The notes: generated by a model not told the origin, from the letters alone. A DNA stretch of 64,000 bases from Gordonia crocea (GCF_009932435.1 NZ_BJOU01000001.1:558001-622000), one strand, 5' to 3'. Shown: positions 8,326 through 18,896, counted from the stretch's first letter. Numbers and translations are program-made.

Positions 8326-9084
8326 TCAGCGAGCTCGGCTGTAGGCGCGTGTCGCGACTACGCCGAAGACCAGCGTAAGGCCCACGGCCCAAGCCAGGCT
8401 GATCACCGCATCCGAACCGAAGACCGATTCACCCGCGGTGGTCGCATTCCGCATGGCCGCGGCGATGCGGGACACCGGGTTGGCCGTGGCGATCGGCTGG
8501 GCCCATCCGGGGAAGTCGCCGAGCTTGACCAGGCCGGTGGAGAAGAAGGTCATCAACAGCAGCATCGCGTTGAGGGCGCCGACCGCGCTCTCGGCCGAAT
8601 CAGCCATCATCGCGACCGCCACCATGAACCAGGCGACGCCGAACCCGACGGCGAGCGGGATCGCGAAGTAGACGACGCCGCCGAGTAGCCCGTTCTGGAA
8701 CCGGAACCCGAGCGCGACGGCGACCACCGTGATCACCGCGAGGGTCAGCGCGTTGCGGGCGATGTCGGCGACGATGCGCCCGGCGAGCGGGGCGATCGGC
8801 GAGATCGGCAGCGTGCGCAACCGGTCGTCGAACCCGGAGGTGCGGTCCTGGTGGGCGGCGATCGCCGTCGACAGCGAGCCGAACAGCACGCCCATCGTCG
8901 CGAACACCGGCGCCGCGTACTGCACGTACTCGGCCAGGCCGGCCTGCGGCATCACCATCTTGCCGAAGGAGACCGACATGAGCAGCAACAGGATCGTCGG
9001 CATCGCCGCCGCCGTCGCCACCGTCATCGGCGACCGGGCCATCAGCACCAGCCCCCGCCGCGTCATCACTGCGATGTCGCTCAT
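8326..9084 (-). CDS. ABC-2 type permease (DrrC-like)
   Basis: A 252-residue integral membrane protein with six predicted helices and the central RLRTLPISPIAPLAGRI motif typical of ABC-2 permeases of the DrrB/DrrC group. It is the third gene of a minus-strand operon of ATPase, permease, permease. Its ATG overlaps the stop of the preceding permease by 4 bp (ATGA), so translation is probably coupled. With its sister it should form the membrane channel of a drug, lipid or siderophore exporter. The start chosen is MSDIAVMTRRG; an in-frame extension upstream lies inside the preceding gene. Confidence 0.85.
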   Translation of the reverse strand: MSDIAVMTRRGLVLMARSPMTVATAAAMPTILLLLMSVSFGKMVMPQAGLAEYVQYAAPVFATMGVLFGSLSTAIAAHQDRTSGFDDRLRTLPISPIAPLAGRIVADIARNALTLAVITVVAVALGFRFQNGLLGGVVYFAIPLAVGFGVAWFMVAVAMMADSAESAVGALNAMLLLMTFFSTGLVKLGDFPGWAQPIATANPVSRIAAAMRNATTAGESVFGSDAVISLAWAVGLTLVFGVVATRAYSRAR

Positions 9085-9931
9085 GCCGTCCTCCCGAAGA
9101 CGCGCGGAGCCAGGGCCCCGAAAACGATGATCGAACCAGCGCACCAGGCGAGCGCGATGAGGACCGCGTGCGTGGTGTTCACCGGGTGGCCGGCATTGGT
9201 CGCGACCGTGGCCGCGTCGGTGGACACCGCGCGCAACGCCTCGGTGATCCGCGACAGCGGCTGGTTCTCCACGATGGGCTGCATCCAGCCCGGGTAGGCC
9301 CCCTTGGGGACGAACAGGGTGGAGACGAGCAGTAGCGGGAAGTAGATGAGGCCGCCGATGGCCTGCGCCGGCTCCGGGTCGGCGGTGGCATAGCCCAACA
9401 CCAGGAACGGCAGGATGATCGCCACCGAGGCGGCGATGATCAGCCCGATCATGGCCAGCGCGCCGGTGAACCCGGTCTCCAAGCGGAAGCCGAAGGTGTA
9501 GCCGATCCCGACGAGGATCGCCGACCCGAGCAGCCCGCGCGTCGTCTCGCCGACGATGAGGGAGGCCACCGGTGCGGACCGCGAGATCGGCATCACCCGC
9601 AGGCGCGCGGCCATCCCCGACGAGGCGTCCTCGGCGGCCCAGACCGAGCCCGACATGGCGGAGAAGAACACCGCCTGCATGATGATCGCCGGCAGCAGGT
9701 ACTGCGCGAAGTCCATTCCAGCGCGCTCCATGATGCGGCCGAAGATGGTGAAGAAGAGCAGCGCGAACATAATCGGCAGCACGATCGCGCCGATGATCGA
9801 CGACGGGCGGCGCACCATCAACAGCAGGTGGCGTCCGGCCAACGACAGGCTGTCGAGGACCACCGACGGGCGCGGGGTGCCCGCAGCCGAGGTAGCGGGG
9901 CCCGCCGCGACGGGCGGGGCGGTGGGCGCGC

Positions 9932-9935
<4 letters not shown>
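9081..9935 (-). CDS. ABC-2 type permease (DrrB-like)
   Basis: A 284-residue permease with a Pro/Ala-rich cytoplasmic N-terminus (about 30 residues), six predicted helices and the ABC-2 loop SSGMAARLRVMPISRSAP near residue 105. PKGAYPGWMQP and ENQPLSRITEALR near the end are conserved positions shared with the neighbouring permease (FPGWAQP, ANPVSRIAAAMR), so the two are diverged paralogues. It overlaps the ATPase gene upstream and the second permease downstream by 4 bp each. Substrate is not evident from the sequence; the iron box before the operon is the only hint. Confidence 0.87.
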
Positions 9936-10894
<959 letters not shown>

Positions 10895-10935
10895 GGGGAC
10901 CCCCTCCTCGGATTCACGTCCGGGCTGACATCCCG

Positions 10936-10977
10936 GCTATTAGGCAAGCCTAACTAGAGGGGTCGACGTCTTGTCAA
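10936..10977 (-). promoter_or_regulatory. Candidate IdeR/DtxR iron box and promoter of the ABC operon
   Basis: A perfect inverted repeat TTAGGC-AA-GCCTAA (10940-10953) sits before the DrrABC-like operon. Over 19 positions starting at 10940 it matches the consensus TTAGGTTAGCCTAACCTAA at 14. A -35-like TTGACA is seen on the minus strand at 10977-10972, so the palindrome covers the place where a -10 box would lie, which suits repression by an iron-bound regulator. Motif resemblance only. Confidence 0.6.
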
Positions 10978-11008
10978 CGGGGCCGTGGTCGGCGCCACAC
11001 CCCGCTTT

Positions 11009-11068
11009 CGAGTAGTCCACTACTCGTGATCGGGACGGTCGGGCGCCTTACGTTCGGTTTGTCCCGAT
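11009..11068 (+). promoter_or_regulatory. Two palindromes upstream of a small secreted protein gene
   Basis: A perfect palindrome CGAGTAGT-CC-ACTACTCG lies at 11009-11026. A second inverted repeat follows: ATCGGGAC (11029-11036) pairs with GTCCCGAT (11061-11068), 24 bp apart. The pair lies in the 199-bp gap between the ABC operon and the gene at 11094, immediately before its ribosome-binding site (GGAGG, 11078-11082). Probable operator sites or a leader hairpin; the regulator is unknown. Confidence 0.5.
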
Positions 11069-11093
11069 TCCCCGACCGGAGGACTGATCGATC

Positions 11094-11501
11094 ATGAAAG
11101 CCCCGTACTCGTCCAGGCTGCACCTGTCCGCGCTGTTCGCCGCGGTTGCGGTTGCGGGCGGACTCGCCGTCGCCGCCCCCGACGCCCAGGCGGCGCCGCG
11201 CGCTGTGTTCTCGTCCTCGCACGGGCAGATCGTGGGGACCGCCACCGGAATGCGGCACGTGCCCAAGACGTGCCGGCTCGACCGGCAGGTCCGCGTCGAC
11301 GTCGACGGTCCGCTGAGCACCTACTCCAACGACGGCGGGATGGTCACCGCGGCGCGCGGCGATACCGGTGGCGCCCAGATCACGTTGCGGTCGAAGCGGC
11401 TACCGCCCGGCTGGTACAACACCATGCTGGTCTGCAGCTATCGCGACCACGGGTTCGACCGGCCGGAGGTCCTCCAGAGCGGTCGGGTCTTCAACCGCTG
11501 A
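11094..11501 (+). CDS. Small secreted protein, member 1 of a local paralogue trio
   Basis: A 135-residue protein with a signal peptide of about 33 residues ending AQAAP and a mature domain of about 100 residues with two cysteines (PKTCRLD and MLVCSY), likely one disulfide. The core HGQIVGTATG, KTC, SKRLPPGWYNTMLVC aligns by eye with the product at 12022-12429 (HRIVGKATT, KTC, SRRLPPGRYLARMSC) and more weakly with that at 11523-11942. I recognise no named family. A good ribosome-binding site (GGAGG) lies 11 nt before the ATG. It converges with member 2 across 21 bp. Confidence 0.75.
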   Translation: MKAPYSSRLHLSALFAAVAVAGGLAVAAPDAQAAPRAVFSSSHGQIVGTATGMRHVPKTCRLDRQVRVDVDGPLSTYSNDGGMVTAARGDTGGAQITLRSKRLPPGWYNTMLVCSYRDHGFDRPEVLQSGRVFNR

Positions 11502-11522
11502 CCCGCCGCCGGGCCGAGTGCC

Positions 11523-11942
11523 TCAGCCGCCGTTCGGGATGCGCACGGTCCCGGTGCGGTACACCAGCAGGTGCTCCTGCATGCGGCAGGTCAGGCGAAC
11601 CGGGTAAACACCCGGCGGCTTGGGCACCGAGCGGGCCTTGGCGGTGGTGCCCAGCTCGTACCGCTCGTACAGCGCCTGCCAGGCGTTCACCCCGAGTGAA
11701 CCGAACCACGGGTCGCCGAAGTAGCCCTCGAACAGGCACACCTTCTCGCCCCGCGGCAGGTCGGTCACGGTGAACACCAGGCGCGACTGTTCGGTGGAGA
11801 ATTTCACGTGGGGCTTGGTGTGCGGAATCGGAAATGCCGGCGGCGGGATCGGCCGCGGCTTCGCGTCGGCTGCCGGTGCGAGGGCCGACCCCAGACAGAC
11901 CGCGGCCGCGCCGGCGGCGGCCAGCATGGAAAAGACCTTCAT
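11523..11942 (-). CDS. Small secreted protein, member 2 of the trio
   Basis: A 139-residue protein with a signal peptide (MKVFSMLAAAGAAAV... to about residue 27, ADAKP), a Pro-rich spacer (RPIPPPAFPIPHTKPH) and a domain with two cysteines (GEKVCLFE and VRLTCRMQ). The pattern FSTEQSRLVF..., KVC, PKPPGVYPVRLTC parallels the trio's shared core, but it is the most diverged member. No catalytic motif is visible. Function unknown; predicted to be exported and probably a small beta-rich fold. Confidence 0.72.
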   Translation of the reverse strand: MKVFSMLAAAGAAAVCLGSALAPAADAKPRPIPPPAFPIPHTKPHVKFSTEQSRLVFTVTDLPRGEKVCLFEGYFGDPWFGSLGVNAWQALYERYELGTTAKARSVPKPPGVYPVRLTCRMQEHLLVYRTGTVRIPNGG

Positions 11943-12021
11943 GGATACTCCCTCCCCGCAATGACGCCTCGAAATTACCGCACCGACGCCGCGTTGGCGG
12001 GCGCGTGGGAAAACTCCGGCG

Positions 12022-12429
12022 TCAGTGATGGCGGCCGGCGCCGACGGTGATCCACTCTTCGTTGACCGCGACGATCTCGTACATCCCCGACTTGCGGTTC
12101 TTGATGAAGCAGGACATGCGCGCCAGGTAGCGGCCCGGTGGGAGCCGGCGCGAGTACAGCGTCACCTTGTCTCCCGCGGTGACCTTGTTGCCCACGGTCA
12201 CCATGTCGTTGCCGAAGGAGCCGATGATCGGGCCCGGATTGGGGTTGCTGCGCTCGAAGCCGCAGGTCTTGACCCCGGCGGGCAGCGTGGTGGCCTTGCC
12301 GACGATCCGGTGGTTGTGGTTCACGCTGAAGGTCACCGTCGGCGGGGTGTATGCCGAGGCCGGTTCGGCGACCAGCAGCACGCCGCTCAGCGCGGTCGTG
12401 GCGACGATGGCGGAGAGGAACTTGCGCAT
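12022..12429 (-). CDS. Small secreted protein, member 3 of the trio
   Basis: A 135-residue exported protein. Starting at the ATG (MRKFLSAIVATTALSG) it has a classical signal peptide ending PASAY, then a mature domain with two cysteines (VKTCGFE and RMSCFIK). The core FSVNHNHRIVGKATT and LYSRRLPPGRYLARMSC is clearly related to member 1. A GTG four codons upstream (12441) is an alternative start, but the purine-rich GAAGGG lies only 2 nt before it, so the ATG is preferred. It shares the orientation of member 2, with an 79-bp gap. Function unknown. Confidence 0.7.
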   Translation of the reverse strand: MRKFLSAIVATTALSGVLLVAEPASAYTPPTVTFSVNHNHRIVGKATTLPAGVKTCGFERSNPNPGPIIGSFGNDMVTVGNKVTAGDKVTLYSRRLPPGRYLARMSCFIKNRKSGMYEIVAVNEEWITVGAGRHH

Positions 12430-12621
12430 GAGTACGTTCACGGCCCTTCGCAGATGGTGGGAGATCTCGCGTCTGTGAAGCTACCGCACTGGTCGCTGAA
12501 TCCACCACGGCACGGCGTCTTCCAACCCCGATTGGTGTCAGACGATGTCGTGCCGGTGGTGGATCGAGAGTCGATCGCAGGGCGGAGGCGCCGGCCGCTT
12601 GACCAGTGAGCGCGAGGACCG

Positions 12622-12668
12622 GCGCAGTTGCTCGACACGCCTGGAAATCGCGGCGTGTTGAACTGCGC
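12622..12668. repeat. Interrupted inverted repeat in the gap before abiE
   Basis: GCGCAGTT (12622-12629) and ACACGCC (12635-12641) pair with GGCGTGT (12652-12658) and AACTGCGC (12661-12668), making a 15-bp stem with a small internal loop. It lies in the 341-bp stretch 12430-12770, which otherwise holds only the abiE operator; no gene is seen in 12430-12620. It may be a terminator or the edge of the abiE insertion. Confidence 0.5.
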
Positions 12669-12699
12669 TTGGGGCGCCAGGGCAAGTCTGCCGAGGGAT

Positions 12700-12746
12700 G
12701 TAGGAAATACTGTACACTTATGGCCTATCTGTATAGTATTTCCTAC
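12700..12746 (+). promoter_or_regulatory. Long inverted-repeat operator/promoter of the abiE operon
   Basis: GTAGGAAATACTGTACA (12700-12716) faces TGTATAGTATTTCCTAC (12730-12746): 16 of 17 positions pair, with a 13-bp spacer. The right arm contains a -10-like TATAGT (12732-12737), so a bound protein would block RNA polymerase. AbiEi antitoxins studied elsewhere repress their own operon by binding inverted repeats, which is the likely use here. The site is far more AT-rich than its surroundings. Confidence 0.75.
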
Positions 12747-12770
12747 GGACACCGGTGAGGAGGGACAACC

Positions 12771-13346
12771 ATGACCAGCATCGAACGCAACCCGTTCACC
12801 TACTCAGACGCGCGTGCGCAGATGAATGAGCGGAAGTTCCGCAGCCTGCTCGGCGCTGGGGAGATCACCAAGCTCTCGCGCGGCCTCTACCAGTGGGCCG
12901 ACGCCGTGGGCGAGAGCGGCGATGGGGAGCTGCACGAGATTGTTTTGCGTGCACCCCAGGCCACCCTGGCGTTGTCCAGTGCCCTGTCGCGGCACAGTCT
13001 CATTGACGACATCCCTTTCGAGTACGACATCGCCCTCCCCCGGGGCACCTGGGCACCGCGCAGTCTCTCCGTCCCGATTACCTGGCACCGCTTCGACCCC
13101 AAGACGTTCGACCTCGGGCGCGACAAGATCGAACTGGGGCCGGGTCGTTCCATTGGTCTGTACTCGCCGGAGCGCAGCATTGTCGACGCTTTCCGTATGC
13201 GAGACCGCGAGGGCGAGGACATGGCTATCGCAGCCTTGAAGTCCTGGCTGCGGGGCGGAGGTCAGCCCTCGAAGCTGCTGCGCATGGCCAGGCACTTTCC
13301 GCGTGCCTACCCGGCGCTCTCGCGGACGATGGAGATTCTTCTTTGA
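12771..13346 (+). CDS. abiEi: AbiEi-type antitoxin
   Basis: A 191-residue protein with the AbiEi layout: an N-terminal winged-helix region (about residues 1-50, containing FRSLLGAGEITKLSRGLYQWAD) and a C-terminal antitoxin domain with LSSALSRHSLIDDIP and LYSPERSIVDAFRMRD. In type IV AbiE systems this protein counters the partner toxin and represses the operon. A strong ribosome-binding site (GAGGAGGG) precedes the ATG. It overlaps the toxin gene by 4 bp. Composition is noticeably less GC-biased than the neighbouring core genes, consistent with acquisition by transfer. Confidence 0.85.
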   Translation: MTSIERNPFTYSDARAQMNERKFRSLLGAGEITKLSRGLYQWADAVGESGDGELHEIVLRAPQATLALSSALSRHSLIDDIPFEYDIALPRGTWAPRSLSVPITWHRFDPKTFDLGRDKIELGPGRSIGLYSPERSIVDAFRMRDREGEDMAIAALKSWLRGGGQPSKLLRMARHFPRAYPALSRTMEILL

Positions 13347-14215
13347 GTGATCCCGCCAAGGTGTTCAGGGCGTTACAGAAGCAGGCCATGGCGAACGGAC
13401 GTACGACCCTCGCCGAGGTTGAGCTCCATGTGCTCGACGGGATTCTCGTCCGGCTGGCAGCCAGCAGCTACCGGGACCAGTTCGTCCTCAAGGGTGGCGT
13501 CCTCCTCGCAGCCTTCGGAAACCGTAGGCCGACGCGCGACGTGGACGTCGCGGCGCTCGACCTAGACAACGATCCCGAAGAGATGGCCCGTGTGGTTCGG
13601 GAGATTCTGAGCACTCCGGCAGATGACGGAGTGGCCTTCGATCTGGACTCGATCAGAGCAGAGGCGATCCGAGATGAGGACGAGTACGCGGGGGTGCGCG
13701 TGACGTTCAAAGCGAAGGTTCACAACGCGGAGACACACCCTCACATCGACATCAATGTGGGCGATCCGATCGAACCCGAGCCGGAGGAGATCGCGGTCGC
13801 TCCCACCCTGTCCACCGCCGGCCTGATTCGTCTGCGCGGCTACCCGATCCCAATGGTCATCGCTGAGAAGCTGGTCACGGCGGTCCAGCGCGGTACTGCC
13901 TCGACTCGGTGGCGCGACTTCGGGGACGTCTGGACGCTCTCTCGCAACCACGACCTCGACGGTGACGTAGTGCTGAAAGCTGTGGACGTAATAGCCACCC
14001 ACCGTCAAGCGACGCTCATGTCACTGCGCGACGTTTTGGAAGGGTTCCCGCCTGGAACGGCTACGAAGTGGAGCAACTGGTGGCGGAAGAACAAGCACCC
14101 GGTGCCCGACGACTTCACGACCGTCATCGCCGGGGTGATCGAGTTTGGTGATCCGGTCGTCCTAAGGCAGATCACTGGAAAGGTCTGGGACTGCTCTGTC
14201 CTTCAATGGAGTTGA
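13343..14215 (+). CDS. abiEii: AbiEii-type nucleotidyltransferase toxin
   Basis: A 290-residue nucleotidyltransferase of the AbiEii family. VLKGGVLLAAFG followed by RPTRDVDVAALD near residue 60 is the GG...DxD metal/nucleotide-binding motif, HIDINVGDP supplies a third acidic position, and EKLVTAVQRG...RWRDFGDVW is the downstream Lys/Asp motif of the family. Such toxins act in abortive infection or growth arrest; related enzymes modify tRNA 3' ends, but the target of this one is unknown. The TTG start overlaps the antitoxin stop by 4 bp with GGAGAT upstream. It ends 70 bp from tRNA-Ser. Confidence 0.87.
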   Translation: MSDPAKVFRALQKQAMANGRTTLAEVELHVLDGILVRLAASSYRDQFVLKGGVLLAAFGNRRPTRDVDVAALDLDNDPEEMARVVREILSTPADDGVAFDLDSIRAEAIRDEDEYAGVRVTFKAKVHNAETHPHIDINVGDPIEPEPEEIAVAPTLSTAGLIRLRGYPIPMVIAEKLVTAVQRGTASTRWRDFGDVWTLSRNHDLDGDVVLKAVDVIATHRQATLMSLRDVLEGFPPGTATKWSNWWRKNKHPVPDDFTTVIAGVIEFGDPVVLRQITGKVWDCSVLQWS

Positions 14216-14285
14216 GGACCTCACGGGAGAAGGGGCGTGAGTCACGACGACTCAGACCCCTTGCTAACTGGGCTTTCACCCGATA

Positions 14286-14374
14286 TGGCGGAGGATAGGG
14301 GATTCGAACCCCTGAGGGCTGTTAACCCAACCCGCGTTCCAGGCGAGCGCCATAGGCCACTAGGCGAATCCTCC
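14286..14374 (-). tRNA. tRNA-Ser (anticodon GGA)
   Basis: Reading the minus strand from 14374: acceptor GGAGGAT pairs with ATCCTCC (14296-14290). The anticodon stem CTCGC/GCGGG carries loop CTGGAAC (anticodon GGA), followed by a long class II variable arm and T-arm GGGG-TTCGAAT-CCCC. Discriminator G (14289) and an encoded CCA (14288-14286) complete the gene. Confidence 0.96.
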
Positions 14375-14378
14375 AGGG

Positions 14379-14411
14379 ACTGGAGATGTCTCCAGTGCTC
14401 AGCAGATGATA
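14379..14411 (-). promoter_or_regulatory. tRNA-Ser promoter element and leader palindrome
   Basis: A TATCAT -10-like box (minus strand, 14411-14406) stands upstream of tRNA-Ser. Between it and the mature 5' end lies a perfect palindrome ACTGGAGA-TG-TCTCCAGT (14379-14396), which would form a hairpin in the tRNA precursor's 5' leader. Confidence 0.5.
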
Positions 14412-14483
14412 GCGGGGGGCACAGGGGAAACCCAAAACCCGCGTCGGCGAGAGCCTCAAGTCGAAGGCCCGACGCCCACCGTC

Positions 14484-14489
14484 TACACT
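14484..14489 (+). promoter_or_regulatory. -10 box of the SRP RNA gene
   Basis: TACACT lies 7 nt before the first base of the predicted SRP RNA, the expected distance to the transcription start. No convincing -35 box is seen. Confidence 0.55.
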
Positions 14490-14492
14490 TGA

Positions 14493-15893
<1,401 letters not shown>

Positions 15894-15948
15894 GGACCGT
15901 CACCGGGTTCGGTGAACCGGTTTGTCCTGGACGTGGCACGGTGAGAGC

Positions 15949-17244
15949 GTGACTAACTCGGTGGTGCGCTGGCGCAGCGTCGCAATCGTCGTGGCCGCCG
16001 TCGTCGTCGGGTTGGTCGCGCTGTGGATCCAGAACGCGATCGTCCCGTTTTCCAAGCCGTTTTGGGGTCTGTTCGACAACCAACTCGACCTCGGCGTCTA
16101 CCGTGCGGGGGCGCAGACGGTGCTCGACGGCGAGCGGCTTTACGACGCGAAGCTGCTCGGCCAGATGGACTACACGTACACGCCGTTCTCGATCATCGGG
16201 TTCATCCCGTTCGCGCTCATGCCGATGGCGGCCGCCCGGGTGGTGTGGAGCGCCGGCATCCTCGTCGCCCTCTACCTGACGATCATGATCAGCTTCCGCA
16301 GCCTCGGGCGCGCGGTGACCTGGCCGCTGCGGGCCGTCGCGGTGGCCCTGGTCGCCGTCATGATGTTGCTCGAACCGGTGCGGACCACGATCTGGTATGG
16401 CCAGATCAACGTGTTCCTCATGGTCGTGATCCTCGCCGACCTGCTGCGCGGCGAGGACGCCCGGCTGCGCGGCGTCGCGACCGGTTTCACCGCCGGGATC
16501 AAGCTGACCCCGATGCTGTTCGCGGTGTACCTCCTCGCCATCCGCAAGACCAGGGCCGCGGTCGGGGTGGTGGTCGGGTTCGCGGTGTCGGTGCTGATCG
16601 GCTTCGCCATCCTGCCGTCGACGTCGTGGGACTACTGGACGAACAAGCTGCGGGACCCCGACCGGGTGGGAACTCCGCAGACCCCGGGCAACCAGTCCAT
16701 CCGCGGTTGGTTGGCGAACCTGGGGGAGACCAACACCCCGTCGTCGGCGGGGTGGATCCTGCTCGCCGTTGCCGGTCTCGCGCTGGGGTTGGGCGCCGCC
16801 GTCGTCGCACATCGCGCCGGGCAGGAACTGCTGGCCCTGTCGGTGGTGGGCATGACCTCGTGCGCGGTGTCGCCGATGGCCTGGGGACACCACTGGGTGT
16901 GGTTCGTCCCGCTGTTGGTGTTCGCGGTGAACTGGGTGGCCGATGCGAGCCGTACCGTGCCCACCCGGATCGGCGTCGGCCTGCTCGCGCTGGGCGGCTT
17001 CGCCGCCGCCTTCTCTTGGCGGACCTACTTGGGGTATGCGACCTGGCAGTTCAACCAGAGCCGCGACGACGCCTACTTGATCGGCCTGTTCTTCAAGCAC
17101 GGTCGGATCGGCGGGCTCGACTGGTTCGTCTACGAGCCCTACGTGTGGATCTTCGCCGTGACGTGTCTGGTGGTGCTCATCGCCGGTGCCGGGCGCGCGG
17201 TGGCGGTACGCCGTGGATCGATGGCGGTGAATCCGGCCGACTGA
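15949..17244 (+). CDS. GT87-type polyprenol-phosphate-mannose mannosyltransferase
   Basis: A 431-residue GT-C membrane glycosyltransferase with about ten to twelve hydrophobic helices. The first extracellular loop has DLGVYRAGAQTVLDGERLYD, the acidic signature of the DUF2029/GT87 family, followed by YTYTPF and later GFTAGIKLTPMLF. Members add alpha-1,2-mannose to phosphatidylinositol mannosides and lipomannan/arabinomannan using polyprenyl-phosphate-mannose. The specific product is not determinable. The GTG at 15949 follows a short GAGAG stretch. Stand-alone between the aminotransferase and acyl-CoA ligase genes. Confidence 0.85.
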   Translation: MTNSVVRWRSVAIVVAAVVVGLVALWIQNAIVPFSKPFWGLFDNQLDLGVYRAGAQTVLDGERLYDAKLLGQMDYTYTPFSIIGFIPFALMPMAAARVVWSAGILVALYLTIMISFRSLGRAVTWPLRAVAVALVAVMMLLEPVRTTIWYGQINVFLMVVILADLLRGEDARLRGVATGFTAGIKLTPMLFAVYLLAIRKTRAAVGVVVGFAVSVLIGFAILPSTSWDYWTNKLRDPDRVGTPQTPGNQSIRGWLANLGETNTPSSAGWILLAVAGLALGLGAAVVAHRAGQELLALSVVGMTSCAVSPMAWGHHWVWFVPLLVFAVNWVADASRTVPTRIGVGLLALGGFAAAFSWRTYLGYATWQFNQSRDDAYLIGLFFKHGRIGGLDWFVYEPYVWIFAVTCLVVLIAGAGRAVAVRRGSMAVNPAD

Positions 17245-17303
17245 CCGGGCACACCTGTTTACGGTGGCGGTGTCGCTTCGTCCCCGCGCAAAGGAGGCCC
17301 CCG

Positions 17304-18848
17304 GTGGCCCAATCCCCGTCAACCTCATATCCGGTCGGAATGGATCTCGGGTCCTGGATCTCGCGGCGGGCGGCGATCAGCCCCGACCGCCCGGCCCTCA
17401 CATTCGGCGACTCGACCATGACCTACGGCCGATTCGACGATCGGATCAACCGGCTGGCCTCGGTGCTGGCCGACGGCGGGGTCGGTACCGGCGACCGCGT
17501 CGGCTACGCGGGGACCAACCACCCGGCCTTCCTCGAGACCCTGTTCGCCTGTGCGCGGCTCGGCGCGGTGTTCGTCCCCCTCAACTTCCGTCTGACCGGC
17601 GCCGAGCTCGCCTACATCCTCGACGATGCCGGTGTCGGCACCCTCATCGCCGACGAGGCGTTGGCCGCAGTCATCGACTCGGCCGCCGGCGACGTGCACG
17701 TGAGCCGGCGGATCGCCGTCACCCCGGTCGACGGGTGGGAGTCCTTCGCCGAGCTCGTCGACGGGGCGCAGCCGCTGGCGCGCGCCGCGACGCCGGACCC
17801 CACCGACACCGCGTTGATCATGTACACGTCGGGGACCACCGGGCGGCCCAAGGGTGCGATGCTCACCCACGGAAACATGTTCTGGAACAACGTCAACGCG
17901 CTCCTCAGCTTCGACACGAACTCCTCGGACATCAGCCTGGTGTGCGCCCCGCTGTTCCACATCGGCGGACTCAACGTCACCACCCTCATCACCCTGCAGA
18001 AGGGCGGCCACATCGTCCTGATGCCGGCTTTCGACCCGTCGGCGGCATGTCAGCTGATCGAGAAGCACCGCGTGACAACGATGTTCGGGGTTCCCGCGAT
18101 GTTCTTGTTTATGAGCCAGGTGCCCGACTTCGCCACCGTTGACCTGTCGAGCATGCGCTTCTTCGTGTGCGGCGGCGCGCCGGTGCCCGAACCGTTGATG
18201 AAGACCTACGCGGCGCGGGGACTGCCGTTCGCCCAGGGGTATGGACTCACCGAGACCGCGCCGCTGGCCCTGGTCATCGGCATCGACGAGTCGGCGGCCA
18301 AAATCGGTTCGGCCGGATCGAAAGTGCTGCCGCTGTCGGAGGTCCGGCTGGTCGACGCGTCGAACAACCAGGTGCCCGTCGGTGAACCGGGCGAGGTGTG
18401 CGTGCGGGGCCCGCAGGTGATGGCCGGCTACTGGAACAATCCGGGCGCCACCGCCGCGGCGATCGACGACGAGGGCTGGTTCCACACCGGTGACGTCGGG
18501 CGCGAGGACGACGACGGCTATGTCTACATCGTCGACCGGGTCAAAGACATGGTCATCAGTGGCGGGGAGAACGTCTATCCGGCGGAGGTGGAGAGCGTCC
18601 TCTACAGCCACCCGGCGGTGGCCGAGGTCGCCATCCTGGGCCTGCCCGACGAGAAGTGGGGCGAGGCGGTGACCGCCGTCGTCGCGATCGCGGAGGGGCA
18701 GTCGGTCACGTTGGAAGAGTTGCGCACCTTCGCCGCCGACCAACTCGCCTCTTACAAGCTGCCGCTGCGCCTGGAGTTCGTCGACGCGCTGCCGCGCAAT
18801 GCCTCGGGCAAGGTGCTGAAGTTCAAACTGCGCGAGGACCTCGGCTGA
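17304..18848 (+). CDS. Fatty-acyl-CoA ligase / FadD-type AMP-forming synthetase
   Basis: A 514-residue member of the AMP-binding superfamily. The phosphate-binding loop YTSGTTGRPKGAM is near residue 177, the adenine motif QGYGLTET near 313, the core motif DEGWFHTGD near 392, VDRVKDMVISGGENVYP near 413, and the C-terminal Lys in NASGKVLK near 500. It makes an acyl-adenylate and then an acyl-CoA. Strong ribosome-binding site AAAGGAGG (17290-17297), 6 nt before the GTG. The acyl substrate is unknown; a nearby lipid-modifying pair (tmsAB) gives no direct link. Confidence 0.9.
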   Translation: MAQSPSTSYPVGMDLGSWISRRAAISPDRPALTFGDSTMTYGRFDDRINRLASVLADGGVGTGDRVGYAGTNHPAFLETLFACARLGAVFVPLNFRLTGAELAYILDDAGVGTLIADEALAAVIDSAAGDVHVSRRIAVTPVDGWESFAELVDGAQPLARAATPDPTDTALIMYTSGTTGRPKGAMLTHGNMFWNNVNALLSFDTNSSDISLVCAPLFHIGGLNVTTLITLQKGGHIVLMPAFDPSAACQLIEKHRVTTMFGVPAMFLFMSQVPDFATVDLSSMRFFVCGGAPVPEPLMKTYAARGLPFAQGYGLTETAPLALVIGIDESAAKIGSAGSKVLPLSEVRLVDASNNQVPVGEPGEVCVRGPQVMAGYWNNPGATAAAIDDEGWFHTGDVGREDDDGYVYIVDRVKDMVISGGENVYPAEVESVLYSHPAVAEVAILGLPDEKWGEAVTAVVAIAEGQSVTLEELRTFAADQLASYKLPLRLEFVDALPRNASGKVLKFKLREDLG

Positions 18849-18896
18849 CGGTGACGGCCCACCCGGGCCGAGGCGGACACCGGTAGGCTCATCGGC

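Noticed and set aside
12430..12770. Possible att site copy of the tRNA-Ser 3' end left of abiE
   Set aside because: I searched for sequence like GGGGATTCGAACCCC in this gap and found none, so no attachment site is claimed.
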